64,000 nt of DNA from an uncultured Flavobacterium sp. (GCA_937773775.1 CALJVL010000039.1:1-64000), one strand, 5' to 3'; shown: positions 55,776-64,000, numbered from the stretch's first letter. Notes: generated from the sequence alone by a model not told the origin. Made by a program: numbers and translations.

Positions 55776-56014
55776 CTAAGCTGCGTGCGTCTTTTTTTGA
55801 AGAAAATATTTCAAAGTTTCGTTGATTTCCTTACGCTCTGCGCTAAGAAAAGTGAGCTCACCTTTTACATCATTTGTTAATTCTAAACCACAATGAACAC
55901 ATTTATACTCTTTAATATGATTTGTAATAGTTCTGATAGTGTGTATTTTATGTCCAAAAAGCAGACAGATAAAATGTCTAGAACTAATTTTTTTTTAATT
56001 GCGATAGCGTTCAT
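55776..56014 (-). CDS. Small CxxC protein (79 residues after repair of a one-base shift in a poly-A run)
   Basis: An overlooked gene. From ATG at 56014 the frame reads MNAIAIKKK and then enters a run of nine As. With one base added (ten As) the frame continues ISSRHFICLLFGHKIHTIRT, then NHIKEYKCVHCGLELTNDVK, and ends ETLKYFLQKKTHAA. The sequence has a C39-V-H-C42 pair, a LFGHK segment and a helical end, which resemble small Flavobacterium proteins I recall (LFGH..., HIKEY.C..CG). With only two Cys it could bind zinc with nearby His or as a dimer. The shift may be a sequencing error or slippage in the A run. It is in no open frame of useful length, so it would be missed. Function unknown. Confidence 0.6.
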
Positions 56015-56170
56015 AAGATGTTCTTTTTGAGGTCTTTAAAGATATGTCTTTAATCGATAAAAACTACAATTTAATCGACAAAAAACATTTTATTTTATGT
56101 TACGCGAAAAAAAACTGACACAAAAAGAAAAAACATTCTATTTTTTTATGCATCAGGAGCAACTAGCAAT

Positions 56171-56206
56171 AAAAAAAATCCCCAACTACAATTTGTAATT
56201 GGGGAT
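56171..56206 (-). terminator. Terminator after the NdpA-type gene
   Basis: An 8-bp perfect stem (ATCCCCAA with TTGGGGAT) that can extend into the loop, with an A-run on the plus strand (T-run on the minus strand). It lies 27 bases from the stop codon of the gene at 56233. Confidence 0.75.
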
Positions 56207-56232
56207 TGCTATGATAAATGATGTAATTATCG

Positions 56233-57295
56233 TTATGATTTTTCTTCTTTATTGAAGTAAACTAAATAATAATACATTTGTTTTTCTTCGTCCCAACCTT
56301 TTTCAACATATTTTTCGGCGCTTTCAGGATTGATGAAATCCATTTTAATTTGGATGTGAGTATCTAGATTAATAATGTTTTTGATTGATTTTCGTGCATC
56401 TGTTACTGCAGCGTTTGCAATAGGAAAAGATGTTACATCTTCGATACTATATTTTTCGCCTTTGTCAACCTTATAATTCTTGAATTCTGGAATTAAGTCT
56501 GGATTATCTAATACTTCGTTTAAAAAGTTAGTTTCTTCAAATTGATCATTTTTGGCAAAATAATTCACGGAGCGATTCATAAACATCACTTCCTCCTTTT
56601 TGTCCTCTGCGGGAAAAACAACGTCCTTAGCAAAATTTTGACAAAACTTTAAATATTTCTTTGTGATGAAATTTTCATCTTCAAATGCATCAACCGATAG
56701 AAAATGCTCTAGCCAATAGCGAGCATCGTATCGATTACTATCAACAGTCAGGATTTTATACCCTTCTTCTTTTTTATGATTAAAAATAATACAGCCTTTA
56801 TCTAACTTATTCAAGTTAATTCCTTGCTGCAATATCATTTCAAGGTGTGTCCCTTTCTCTTCAAACTGTAAAAAATCAGCTTGTAATTCGCTTTTGAATA
56901 TTCCAATGGCGTCCACAACGTTGTTATCAATATTCACATTAGTCAAATAGGTCACGTAAACTTCACCATTCTTAATATGCGGATGGTTTGACTGCTCATA
57001 TAAGTGTTGGGTTATTTTTTTTGATTCTTCATGCAGGTTGCTTGGATTCTCAAAAATTTCTGTCGCAAATTTGTACATATCATTATAATCTAAATCTACT
57101 TCGTGAGCAAACTGAAAATAGTTTTCTTCTTTTTCTCGAAAGGGTTTTAGAAAAAATTCTTTGATGAGTGGCATAATTTCATCCTGGAGGTTAAAAGGGC
57201 TGCTCTGACAGGAAAAATAGCTTCATTACGACTTTTGTTTCCCACTCGGTGAATGGAAAGTGTCTCTATATGCGTGGTTAACAAAGGTTTATCAT
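56233..57295 (-). CDS. Nucleoid-associated protein, NdpA/YejK (NA37) family; N-terminus broken by four +1 indels
   Basis: A member of the 37-kDa nucleoid-associated family (PF04245). The open part (from 57174) reads MPLIKEFFLKPFREKEENYFQFAHEVDLDYNDM. Reading further upstream restores the missing N-terminus, which is hidden in other frames: MINLCNTHIETLSIHRVGNKSR, then NEAIFLSEQPFNLQDEIMPL, starting at ATG 57295. The shifts are in TT (57280-57281), CC (57276-57277), TTTTT (57213-57217) and TTTT (57193-57196), each one base too long. Removing them gives 352 residues. Bacterial YejK binds DNA; here a role in nucleoid structure is inferred. The start at 57174 alone would lose about 40 residues. 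No operon partner is evident. Confidence 0.8.
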
Positions 57296-57384
57296 TTTTT
57301 TTATGTTAGATGAAAAATTCCAAGATAAAGGATTTTGCTGAGGTCTTTGATCTTGGCTCTTGATTCTTAGTTTTTAAGCTATTT

Positions 57385-57924
57385 TTAGTTCCAATTCTCT
57401 TCAAACCCAAAGTCTTCAAAGCTGTCGTCTCCCTCAAACATGTCGAGGTCGTCTTCATCTAGACCGTCTTCATACTCGTTATCAAAATCATTAGCATTCT
57501 CAGCTTCAAAGTTTTTTTCTTCAGATTCGTCCGGCATTTCTCCGTGCGAGAATAAGGTTTCCGGATAGCTGTTCCCTGCAACTTGTTCCTCTACGGAAGC
57601 TAGCTCAACAAGGAATGTCCACATGTTTATGAAATCATAAACATAGATTATTTTTGTATTCTTGTCATCTAAAAGGTCAGAGAGTTTATAATCGCTCATT
57701 ATTTTTTGCTCACCTAGAACGTCTCCAGTATCAAATAAGGAGATTTCATCTTCTTGATTCCAAGTCTCGTCACAGGTATAGAATGAAGCTACCTCCATAC
57801 CGTCAAAACCAAAGGAATTGAAGATCGCGTTGTGTAAATCTTCTAGAGAGTCATCAGCAAGTATTGCTATGTCTCTGAATATATCTTCCTCTGCATCTAA
57901 TATTACCCTGAATTTGTAAACCAT
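57385..57924 (-). CDS. pRiA4b ORF-3-like protein (IS1096 passenger TnpR family)
   Basis: A 179-residue protein. The N-terminal 115 residues match the pRiA4b ORF-3 / IS1096 passenger family (PF07929): YKFRVILDAEEDIFRDIAILADDSLEDLHNAIFNSFGFDGMEVASFY, then YVYDFINMWTFLVELA. The C-terminal 50 residues are extremely acidic (Asp and Glu with Asn and Phe) and probably disordered. Despite the family name there is no transposase or insertion-sequence end here, and the family is widespread in Bacteroidota chromosomes. A -7 element (TAnnTTTG form, minus) lies at 57948-57955. Function unknown; the acidic tail suggests an interaction partner or a charge role. Confidence 0.8.
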   Translation of the reverse strand: MVYKFRVILDAEEDIFRDIAILADDSLEDLHNAIFNSFGFDGMEVASFYTCDETWNQEDEISLFDTGDVLGEQKIMSDYKLSDLLDDKNTKIIYVYDFINMWTFLVELASVEEQVAGNSYPETLFSHGEMPDESEEKNFEAENANDFDNEYEDGLDEDDLDMFEGDDSFEDFGFEENWN

Positions 57925-58128
57925 AATCTTTAATTTTAATGAAAGTTCAAAGGTAAAATTTAATTTTAGATTTCAGATTTCAGAAAGATTATTTGTTGAG
58001 AATATTTTTGCTTATGACGTATCATATTGGACTAGTAAATCTTCAGGATCAAAAAAAAGTAAAAAACACTTTCTTTAATCCTGATTTTCGAGGAGAAACC
58101 CTATGTCATTAATTTTAAGGATCTTAAT

Positions 58129-58729
58129 TTATTGGTATTTAAGTGATTTATGTATTTTTTTCCTGATTTTATGGTATTTTTTATGGTTGGGATAATACCT
58201 ATCAGCTGTCATATTGTTGAAAATCAAAGCTACTACAAGAAGAATCATTATGCCGCTTAGTACGGGCATAATGACATACCAATAACCTAGATTTTTTATC
58301 TCTGCAGAGCAAGTGACAGCTATCAATGCGGTGGCTCCTCCTGGAGGATGTAGTGTTTTTGTCAATTGCATCAAAACAATAGAAATTGAAACGGAAAGAG
58401 TCGCCGTTATCCAGAAGATATCTGGAACAAATTTAGCGATAGTTACACCTACAATTGCTGATAGAACGTGGCCTCCAACTAAATTCCGACGCTGAGCTAA
58501 AGGACTTTGAATTACGCCGTAAACTAGCACGCTTGATGTACCAAAGGAGCCTATAAGATATACTACGTCAGAATGTGGTAGGATTTTTAGACTGCAGGTA
58601 GGCAATAATTCCAATACCTATAAATGAACCTAAAAAAGCCCAAAAATGCTCTTTAAAGTCGATGAGGGTTTCTTTGTAAAGGACGTACCGAGTTTTGCGA
58701 TACTGTTTTCTAATATTTGTAATAGGCAT
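58129..58729 (-). CDS. HPP-family integral membrane protein (one +1 frameshift)
   Basis: A 199-residue protein after repair. The ATG at 58729 begins MPITNIRKQYRKTRY and leads into EHFWAFLGSFIGIGIIAYLQSK. An extra A in the AAAAA run near 58586-58590 then stops the frame at NPTTF. Removing it joins LQSK to ILPHSDVVYLIGSFGTSSVLVYGV. The second part carries the name-giving HPP motif (LTKTLHPPGGATALIAV) and the RRNLVGGH segment. Four transmembrane helices are predicted, ending in a basic tail. HPP proteins have been linked to nitrite transport in cyanobacteria; no such link is visible here. Confidence 0.82.
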
Positions 58730-58769
58730 AAGGTCTAGATTGGGATATACGGTAGATGATCCAGTGGAT

Positions 58770-59159
58770 TTATTTTTCGTAAAATTCTATTGGTAAATCA
58801 TCGGGATCTGCAATAAAGAAAAATCGCTTGTCTGTAAATTCATCTATTCTAATTTCTTCTGATGTAATGTTACTTTTAACTAAATAATCACGTGTTTGCT
58901 CAATATCATTTACTTCAAAAGCCAAATGACGTAAACCACAAGATTCCGGACGTGAAGCTCTTTTTGGGGGATTAGGAAAAGAAAAAAGCTCTACGATATA
59001 TTCGCCATTTAACGCTAAATCTAGTTTATAGGAATTCCGTTCTTCTCGATAAATTTCTTGTATTTCTTTTAGTCCTAAAAGTTCAGTGTAAAAAAGTTTT
59101 GACTTTTGATAATCAGAACAGATAATAGCAATGTGATGAACTTTAATTAGATGTAACAT
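58770..59159 (-). CDS. VOC-fold (glyoxalase I-like) metalloprotein, YaeR/SMU1112c type
   Basis: A 129-residue vicinal-oxygen-chelate protein: HLIKVHHIAIICSDYQKSKLFYTELLGL at the start, LRHLAFEVNDI in the middle, and DPDDLPIEFYEK at the end, supplying His, His and Glu metal-ligand positions typical of the YaeR group. The substrate is unknown; family members may handle aldehydes or bind a metal without known catalysis. It is 30 bases from the acetyltransferase gene and likely in one operon. Confidence 0.88.
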   Translation of the reverse strand: MLHLIKVHHIAIICSDYQKSKLFYTELLGLKEIQEIYREERNSYKLDLALNGEYIVELFSFPNPPKRASRPESCGLRHLAFEVNDIEQTRDYLVKSNITSEEIRIDEFTDKRFFFIADPDDLPIEFYEK

Positions 59160-59189
59160 AGTATTCGTGAATTAGTTTTAAGATTTATA

Positions 59190-59747
59190 TTATTGATTTA
59201 ATTTCCGGATCACTTTTGCTGGATTTCCAACTGCTAATGAATTGTCGGGAATATCTTTGGTAACCACAGAACCTGCACCAATCACGCATCCTTTGCCTAT
59301 TGTAATTCCTGGACAAATGACCGAGTTTCCACCTATCCAGCAATCATCACCAATATTTATTGGCAAAGCACTCTCAAGTGTTTTTCTTAATTCGGCTTCT
59401 AATGGGTGAGTAGCAGTGTACAATTGAACGTTTGGTGCAAAAAACACATTAGAACCAATAGTTACTTTGGCGCAGTCTAAAACTACGCAGTTTACATTGA
59501 AATAAACGTTTTTGCCACAACTGATATTATAACCATAATCACAATAAAATGGCGGTTCTATATATAAATTCGCTCCTGCATTTGGAATCAACTCCTTAAT
59601 TATTTCACGTGCTTTTTTGGTGACTCTATATTCCGTAACATTTAAGCGGTGCATTAAGTTTTTTGCTCTTCTTCTATCTTTTACTATAGCTGGGTCGCCT
59701 CCGAAGTAATGTTCTCCCGCTATCATTTTTTCTTTTTCCGTTTTCAT
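59190..59747 (-). CDS. Sugar O-acetyltransferase (maltose/galactoside acetyltransferase type)
   Basis: A 185-residue acetyl-CoA-dependent acetyltransferase with a left-handed beta-helix made of hexapeptide repeats (CVVLDCAKVTIGSNVFFAPN and the IGDDCWIGGNSVICPGITIGKG and CVIGAGSVVTKDIP series) and the catalytic His in TATHPLE. The N-terminal Mac domain begins MKTEKEKMIAGEHYFGGDP. I take the start at 59747, because the frame further upstream (to 59843) runs through the interspersed repeat and does not resemble the family. It precedes the VOC gene by 30 bases. Confidence 0.92.
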   Translation of the reverse strand: MKTEKEKMIAGEHYFGGDPAIVKDRRRAKNLMHRLNVTEYRVTKKAREIIKELIPNAGANLYIEPPFYCDYGYNISCGKNVYFNVNCVVLDCAKVTIGSNVFFAPNVQLYTATHPLEAELRKTLESALPINIGDDCWIGGNSVICPGITIGKGCVIGAGSVVTKDIPDNSLAVGNPAKVIRKLNQ

Positions 59748-59778
59748 ATTTTCTTGATCATTTCGGTTATATTTTTTT

Positions 59779-59880
59779 TGGGCATGCCCTTTGCAACCCC
59801 GATAGCTATCGGGGTCGATCGCGCTGTTCGATACAATCTCCATGAAAAAAGGGGAGGATTTTCACTGCCATCCCTCATGC
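59779..59880. repeat. Putative interspersed repeat with a 20-bp perfect palindrome
   Basis: About 100 bases that are GC-richer than the surroundings, starting GGGCATGCCCTTTG and ending GCCATCCCTCATGC. In its centre is a perfect 20-base palindrome ACCCCGATAGCTATCGGGGT (59796-59815). From memory of Flavobacterium genomes, GGGCATGCCC...CCATCCCTCATGC blocks recur between genes; I cannot show other copies here. Confidence 0.5.
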
Positions 59881-60001
59881 AAACCTATTCGTAAACCACT
59901 ATGTTTTGATGTAAATGTAACAGAAAATTAAAAACATTACAACTCATCCCTCTGATATGACAGTTCAGTTAGTTTAAGTTTTTAAAAAGTGACAATCAAA
60001 A

Positions 60002-60009
60002 TACATTTG
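60002..60009 (+). promoter_or_regulatory. -7 promoter element of the TonB-dependent receptor gene
   Basis: TACATTTG matches TAnnTTTG, 20 bases before the start codon. No TTG at the -33 position. Confidence 0.4.
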
Positions 60010-60029
60010 GAGTATCAAAATCAAACCAC

Positions 60030-62189
60030 ATGAAATCAATCGCAACATTTATCATTTTATTTTGCAGCACTTTTCTATTTTCACAATCAACTATTTCTGG
60101 CAAAGTAGTTAATCAAAAGGGAAAGCCCATCGCGAGTGCCAACGTTTTTATTGAGGGCGCTTATGACGGAGCGACAACTGATGAAGCTGGTGATTTTTCA
60201 TTCACGACGGATGTTGAAGGAAATCAAACCTTAGTCGTTAGTTTTCTTATCTATGAAACTTCAAAAACTCAAATTGATGTTGCTAACTTTCAAGTACAAA
60301 CAATCAAAATAAAAGAGAGCATGAATGCATTGGATGCTGTTATTATATCGGCAGGAACAATGGAATCTGGAGAAAAAGCAAGAGTTTCTGTTTTAAAACC
60401 GTTAGATATCGTTACCACCGCAGGTTCTGCAGGGAATATTATTGTCGCTTTGCAAACCTTACCAGGAACACAAAGTGTAGGCGAAGACGGTCGTTTGTTT
60501 GTTCGCGGAGGAGAGGCAAATGAAACACAGACTTTTGTGGATGGTATTCGTGTAGCCCAGCCTTATGGAGCAACTACTAATAATTTACCAACACGTGGCC
60601 GGTTTTCACCATTTTTGTTTAGTGGAATTGCTTTTTCTACAGGCGGTTATTCGGCCGAATATGGCGAAGCTTTGTCCAGCATTTTACTTTTAAATACAGA
60701 AGATAATCCAGATCAAAACAAAACGGATATTTCTTTAATGACCGTTGGTTTAGGACTTGGTAACACTCAAAAGTGGAAAAAGAGCTCGCTAAGTGTAAAT
60801 GCGTCGTATATTAATTCGGCTCCTTATCAAGCGGCTGTTCCCCAAAATGTTGATTGGAACAGTCCTTATCAATCTTTGTCTGGCGAAACTGTTTATCGCT
60901 ATAACTTTAATAGCGGTATTCTAAAGTTGTATGCCGCTTTTGATTCCTCTAAATTTGATATTAATCAGGAAAATATAAACAGTCCAGATAAAATGAGGGT
61001 GAATTTGAAAAATGACAATTTGTATTTTAATACTTCGTATAAAGGAAATTTCGGAACTAATTGGCAAATTACAACGGGAATGAGTTTTGGTTATAGCAAC
61101 AATAAAATTGGATTGAATTTAGACAATGTAGCTAACAATGAAAATGCAACGCATCTAAAATTGAAATTGAGGAAGAACGTTTCAAACTACTTTAAATTGT
61201 CTTTTGGAATGGATTATTTTAGCACCAAATTTGACGAAAGTTTTACCGAGGATTTAGGAACAATAAAAACGAATGGATACAATTCGAATATTGCAGCAGC
61301 ATATGCAGAAGCAGATATCTTGTTTTCAAAAAAGTTTGCTGCCAAAATTGGTTTACGAGCTTCTAATAATGATTTGCTTGATGAAACTACCATTTCGTCA
61401 AGAATATCCATGGCATACAAAGTGGCTAAAAGCAGTCAATTCTCCTTGGCTTATGGTGATTTTACTCAAAGTCCAAATGCGGATTATATCAAATACTCCC
61501 AATACCATCAGTTTGAAAGCGAGAAAGCTTCTCATTATATTTTGAATTTGCAATACGCAAAGGATAAGCAAACTTTTAGAGCAGAAGCCTACTATAAAGA
61601 GTACAGTGATCTAGTTAAATACGATTCGCAAGATATTGCCTATAATTCGATTTTTAGTAATGAAGGCTCGGCTTACGCCAAAGGGTTTGATTTATTTTGG
61701 CGTGATGGTAAGTCCATAAAAAACCTGGAGTACTGGATTTCCTATTCTTACATCGATACGGAGAGGGATTATAAAAACTTTCCAACAACAGCAACCCCGA
61801 GCTTTGTAGCCGATCATTCTTTGTCCGTTGTGACTAAATATTTCATAACAGATTGGAGGTCGCAAATAGGTTTTACCAATTCCTTAAGCTCAGGACGTCC
61901 TTATAATGATCCAAATGAAACCCAATTCATGAACGGAAAAACCAAATCCTATAACAGTTTAAGTTTCAATTGGGCGTATTTAATTAGCCAGCAAAAGATA
62001 ATGTATTTCTCGGTTTCGAATGTTTTGGGAACTCAAAATGTTTTTGGATACGATTATGTTAATTCCCCTGACTCTAGTGGTTTTTATAAAAGAAAAGAAA
62101 TTATACCTACTGCAGATCGTTTCTTCTTTGTGGGCTTCTTTTGGACTATTAGTCAGAATAAAAAAGACAATCAGTTGAAGAGTCTTTAG
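60030..62189 (+). CDS. TonB-dependent receptor with carboxypeptidase-like regulatory domain
   Basis: A 719-residue outer-membrane transporter. The signal peptide ends LFSQS; residues about 20-105 are a carboxypeptidase D regulatory-like domain (ISGKVVNQKGKPIASANVFIEGAYDGATT); the plug follows (about 110-240, with AGSAGNIIVALQTLPGTQSVGEDGRLFVRGGEANETQTFVDGIRV); then the 22-strand barrel, with the last aromatic-ended strand FFVGFFWTIS shortly before the C-terminus. No SusD partner is next to it and it lacks an STN domain, so it is a classical receptor of iron-siderophore, vitamin or similar type; the substrate is unknown. It is followed by a secreted TPR-like gene and a LytS-type kinase, so it may be part of a sensing locus. 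Confidence 0.9.
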   Translation: MKSIATFIILFCSTFLFSQSTISGKVVNQKGKPIASANVFIEGAYDGATTDEAGDFSFTTDVEGNQTLVVSFLIYETSKTQIDVANFQVQTIKIKESMNALDAVIISAGTMESGEKARVSVLKPLDIVTTAGSAGNIIVALQTLPGTQSVGEDGRLFVRGGEANETQTFVDGIRVAQPYGATTNNLPTRGRFSPFLFSGIAFSTGGYSAEYGEALSSILLLNTEDNPDQNKTDISLMTVGLGLGNTQKWKKSSLSVNASYINSAPYQAAVPQNVDWNSPYQSLSGETVYRYNFNSGILKLYAAFDSSKFDINQENINSPDKMRVNLKNDNLYFNTSYKGNFGTNWQITTGMSFGYSNNKIGLNLDNVANNENATHLKLKLRKNVSNYFKLSFGMDYFSTKFDESFTEDLGTIKTNGYNSNIAAAYAEADILFSKKFAAKIGLRASNNDLLDETTISSRISMAYKVAKSSQFSLAYGDFTQSPNADYIKYSQYHQFESEKASHYILNLQYAKDKQTFRAEAYYKEYSDLVKYDSQDIAYNSIFSNEGSAYAKGFDLFWRDGKSIKNLEYWISYSYIDTERDYKNFPTTATPSFVADHSLSVVTKYFITDWRSQIGFTNSLSSGRPYNDPNETQFMNGKTKSYNSLSFNWAYLISQQKIMYFSVSNVLGTQNVFGYDYVNSPDSSGFYKRKEIIPTADRFFFVGFFWTISQNKKDNQLKSL

Positions 62190-62485
62190 AAAGGCTCAAA
62201 GTTTCAAAGTTGAAAAAAAAGAAGGAAAAAAGGAAGGAAGGGAAACAGTCAGTTTGTAATTTGGATAGTTATAAATTTTGTTTTTTAATAACATTACTTC
62301 TAGAAAACTTTGAAAATTTGAGTCTTAAAACCGTTGTACCTCAAGAAAAAACCATTCATCCTTGAAATTCAACAGTTGAGTAATTATAAATTTATACAAC
62401 AATATTTCTGAGATACTTTTGAAGTATAAATAATCAAGTTTCAATCATCAATAAAAAAAATCATCAATCTTAAAAACTAGAAATC
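62190..62485 (+). other. Intergenic region after the TonB-dependent receptor
   Basis: About 300 bases with no gene I can support. It contains an unusual purine tract (62211-62246, almost only A and G), and its right part is AT-rich. I see no clear terminator. Confidence 0.4.
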
Positions 62486-63136
62486 ATGACTAAATTAATC
62501 ACCGTATTTGCACTATTTGTAATTACATTCCTTTCAGCTCAAGGGCAACAATCTGTAAATCCTGCAACTGGAGGACAATTTGAACAAGGAATGGGAAAGG
62601 CTTTTGGACTTTGGAAAGAAGGTAAAAATAGGGAAGCTTCGGATTTATTCGAAAGAATAGCTGCTGCAGAACCTACAAATTGGCTTCCCAATTATTATGT
62701 AGCTTTGGTAAATACGACTTCTGCTTTTGGCACAAAGGATAAAGAAAAAATAAATTCACTACTTTCGAAGGCACAAAATGCTTTGGACGTAGAAATAATA
62801 AAAGAGCAAAATAATACCGAATTGTATGTATTGCAGGCCATGATCAATACTGCTTGGATCGTTTTTGATCCTATTACTTACGGACAAAAATTATCTGGAC
62901 CTACAATTGAAATTTACAATAAAGCGTTGACCATTGATGCAAATAACCCTAGAGCAGTCTTCTCAAAAGCGGAGTTTGAAATTGGTGGAGCTAGATTTTG
63001 GGGACAAGACACTAAGCCGATGTGTGCACAAATTGACAAAGCCATCGAACTTTTTGCTACTTTTAAACCTGAAACTCCTTTCTCCCCAAAATGGGGATTG
63101 GATCGAGCAATAATAGCGCAGAAAAATTGCAAATAA
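62486..63136 (+). CDS. Secreted TPR-like protein
   Basis: A 216-residue protein with a signal peptide (ITFLSAQGQ, about residue 20). The mature part is helical, with repeats resembling TPR units: FGLWKEGKNREASDLFERIAAAEPTNWLPNYYVALVNTTSA, then IEIYNKALTIDANNPRAVFSKAEFEI. Two Cys (in KPMCAQID and at the end in KNCK) could pair. It is located between a TonB-dependent receptor and a LytS-type histidine kinase, an arrangement I recall from other Flavobacteriia, so a role in that signalling or uptake locus is inferred. Confidence 0.65.
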   Translation: MTKLITVFALFVITFLSAQGQQSVNPATGGQFEQGMGKAFGLWKEGKNREASDLFERIAAAEPTNWLPNYYVALVNTTSAFGTKDKEKINSLLSKAQNALDVEIIKEQNNTELYVLQAMINTAWIVFDPITYGQKLSGPTIEIYNKALTIDANNPRAVFSKAEFEIGGARFWGQDTKPMCAQIDKAIELFATFKPETPFSPKWGLDRAIIAQKNCK

Positions 63137-63175
63137 GTCGAGAGGCAGTATTGAAATTTTTGATAATATACTTAA

Positions 63176-64000
63176 ATGAATAGATTAATAAGAGAATTTC
63201 CAAGAGCTTTATTTATTTCGATGATGATATTCATTGTTTTAACAATAATCCCTGTTTTAAACGGAGGAGTTGTCAACTTCAATAATCATTTAAAGGTTAA
63301 TTTTTTATATACTATGCTTTATGGAATGTCACTGTATTATGTGAATGCAATACTGTTTATGTTTTTAGATTCCGTTTTTAAAAACAATAGATATGCTATT
63401 AATAGGTTGATTATTGGTTTTTTGAGCTCGTTTATTCTTTCATTATTTGTAATATTTTTATTGAGAATTTTTGAAGATGTGATAATTGAAGAGAACACTT
63501 TGAGCGCATTTTTAAAAGCTGAAAAATCATCAAATTACGTTGTGGCGTCAATAGCAACCTTCGTAGTTCTGTTAGGAATTCATGCACTATACTTTTACAA
63601 AGCTTACAATGAGAACAAGGTAAAAGAGCAGAAAATCATTGCTGGAACCGCATCAGCTAAATTCGAGAGTTTAAAGAATCAAATAGACCCACATTTCCTT
63701 TTTAATAGTTTGAATGTATTGAGTTCTTTGATTGAGGAAAACCCGGAGAATGCACAACGATTCACGACTTCATTGTCTAAGATTTATCGCTACGTATTGG
63801 AACAAAAAGACAAAGAACTGGTTTCGGTCGAAGAGGAATTGGCTTTCGCCAAAACCTATATGAATTTGTTGAAAATGCGTTTCGAGAACAGTTTGTTTTA
63901 TGAGTTACCCAAATCAATCATTGATCCAGAAGCTAAAGTGGTTCCGCTTTCCTTACAGTTATTGCTGGAAAATACGGTGAAGCACAATGTGGTTAGTGAA
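63176..64000 (+). CDS. LytS/YehU-family sensor histidine kinase (3' end outside the window)
   Basis: An open frame of 275 codons runs off the window end. It starts MNRLIREFPRALFISMMIFI, has about four hydrophobic helices (residues about 9-150), and then the HisKA-type LytS motif NQIDPHFLFNSLNVLSSLI (about residues 165-185), with the phosphoacceptor His in DPHFLFN. A later segment (LQLLLENTVKHNVVSE) is the N box of the ATPase domain, which is cut. LytS-type kinases usually pair with a LytTR DNA-binding regulator, expected just beyond the window. The start is 39 bases after the TPR-like gene, so a common transcript is likely. Confidence 0.85.
   Translation, partial: MNRLIREFPRALFISMMIFIVLTIIPVLNGGVVNFNNHLKVNFLYTMLYGMSLYYVNAILFMFLDSVFKNNRYAINRLIIGFLSSFILSLFVIFLLRIFEDVIIEENTLSAFLKAEKSSNYVVASIATFVVLLGIHALYFYKAYNENKVKEQKIIAGTASAKFESLKNQIDPHFLFNSLNVLSSLIEENPENAQRFTTSLSKIYRYVLEQKDKELVSVEEELAFAKTYMNLLKMRFENSLFYELPKSIIDPEAKVVPLSLQLLLENTVKHNVVSE

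Noticed and set aside
55686..55880. 64-codon plus-strand frame
   Set aside because: Antisense to the small CxxC gene, which has a far more protein-like composition.
57385..57924. Insertion-sequence remnant, because of the IS1096-passenger family name
   Set aside because: No transposase fragment or terminal inverted repeats nearby; the family is common outside mobile elements.
59748..59843. N-terminal extension of the sugar acetyltransferase
   Set aside because: It is translated from the interspersed repeat and a poly-A region; family members start at MKTEKEKM.

Overview
The window is AT-rich DNA from a Flavobacterium-like member of the Bacteroidota. The evidence is Bacteroidota-specific content: a SusC/SusD pair with an ECF sigma/FecR switch, two proteins with type B type IX-secretion C-terminal domains, BshC (bacillithiol), a type-3 prolyl-tRNA synthetase, DUF4295 next to ftsY, and promoters of the TTG-N17-20-TAnnTTTG form. 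There are almost no Shine-Dalgarno sequences. I see no prophage, insertion sequence, integrase or CRISPR array; this is chromosomal core plus lineage-specific genes.

Layout. 0-5.6 kb: end of DUF4295, ftsY, a small membrane protein, a beta-lactamase-fold lipoprotein, a small lipoprotein with DUF721, ndk and bshC. 5.7-15.2 kb: a minus-strand nutrient-uptake locus running ECF sigma, FecR, SusC (with STN domain), SusD, zinc metallohydrolase lipoprotein, DUF4302 lipoprotein. 15.7-23 kb (plus): MHS-type symporter, radical SAM protein, and a three-subunit biotin-dependent acyl-CoA carboxylase. 23-30 kb (minus): NTF2-like protein, a decayed flavodoxin pseudogene, amidase, Spy-like protein, rimO, a FadL-like porin and an Asn/Trp/Gly-repeat lipoprotein. 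30-36.5 kb: proS, three tRNA-Glu genes and rpsT (plus), a response regulator and PAS kinase (minus), typA (plus). 36.6-46 kb (minus): two large type IX-secreted adhesin-like proteins and an ABC-2 transporter.

46.2-55.5 kb is the most unusual part. It is a tightly packed group: a protein I read as an undescribed kinase-fold enzyme, a propeller-like lipoprotein, a 1239-residue lipoprotein joining a metallophosphoesterase, a kinase-like segment and a beta-barrel, an HD phosphohydrolase fused to a Pycsar-type membrane effector with no cyclase nearby, and a GAF-domain protein. 55.8-64 kb: a small CxxC protein, NdpA-type nucleoid protein, pRiA4b-ORF3-like protein, HPP membrane protein, VOC protein, sugar acetyltransferase, an interspersed repeat, a TonB-dependent receptor, a secreted TPR-like protein and the start of a LytS-type histidine kinase that runs off the end.

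Data caution: at least six genes that look conserved (ftsY, the small membrane protein after it, the radical SAM gene, the CxxC gene, ndpA, HPP) are broken by single-base indels, nearly all +1 in homopolymers. The pattern suggests sequencing or assembly error rather than decay. The flavodoxin pseudogene, with several in-frame stops, looks like true decay.
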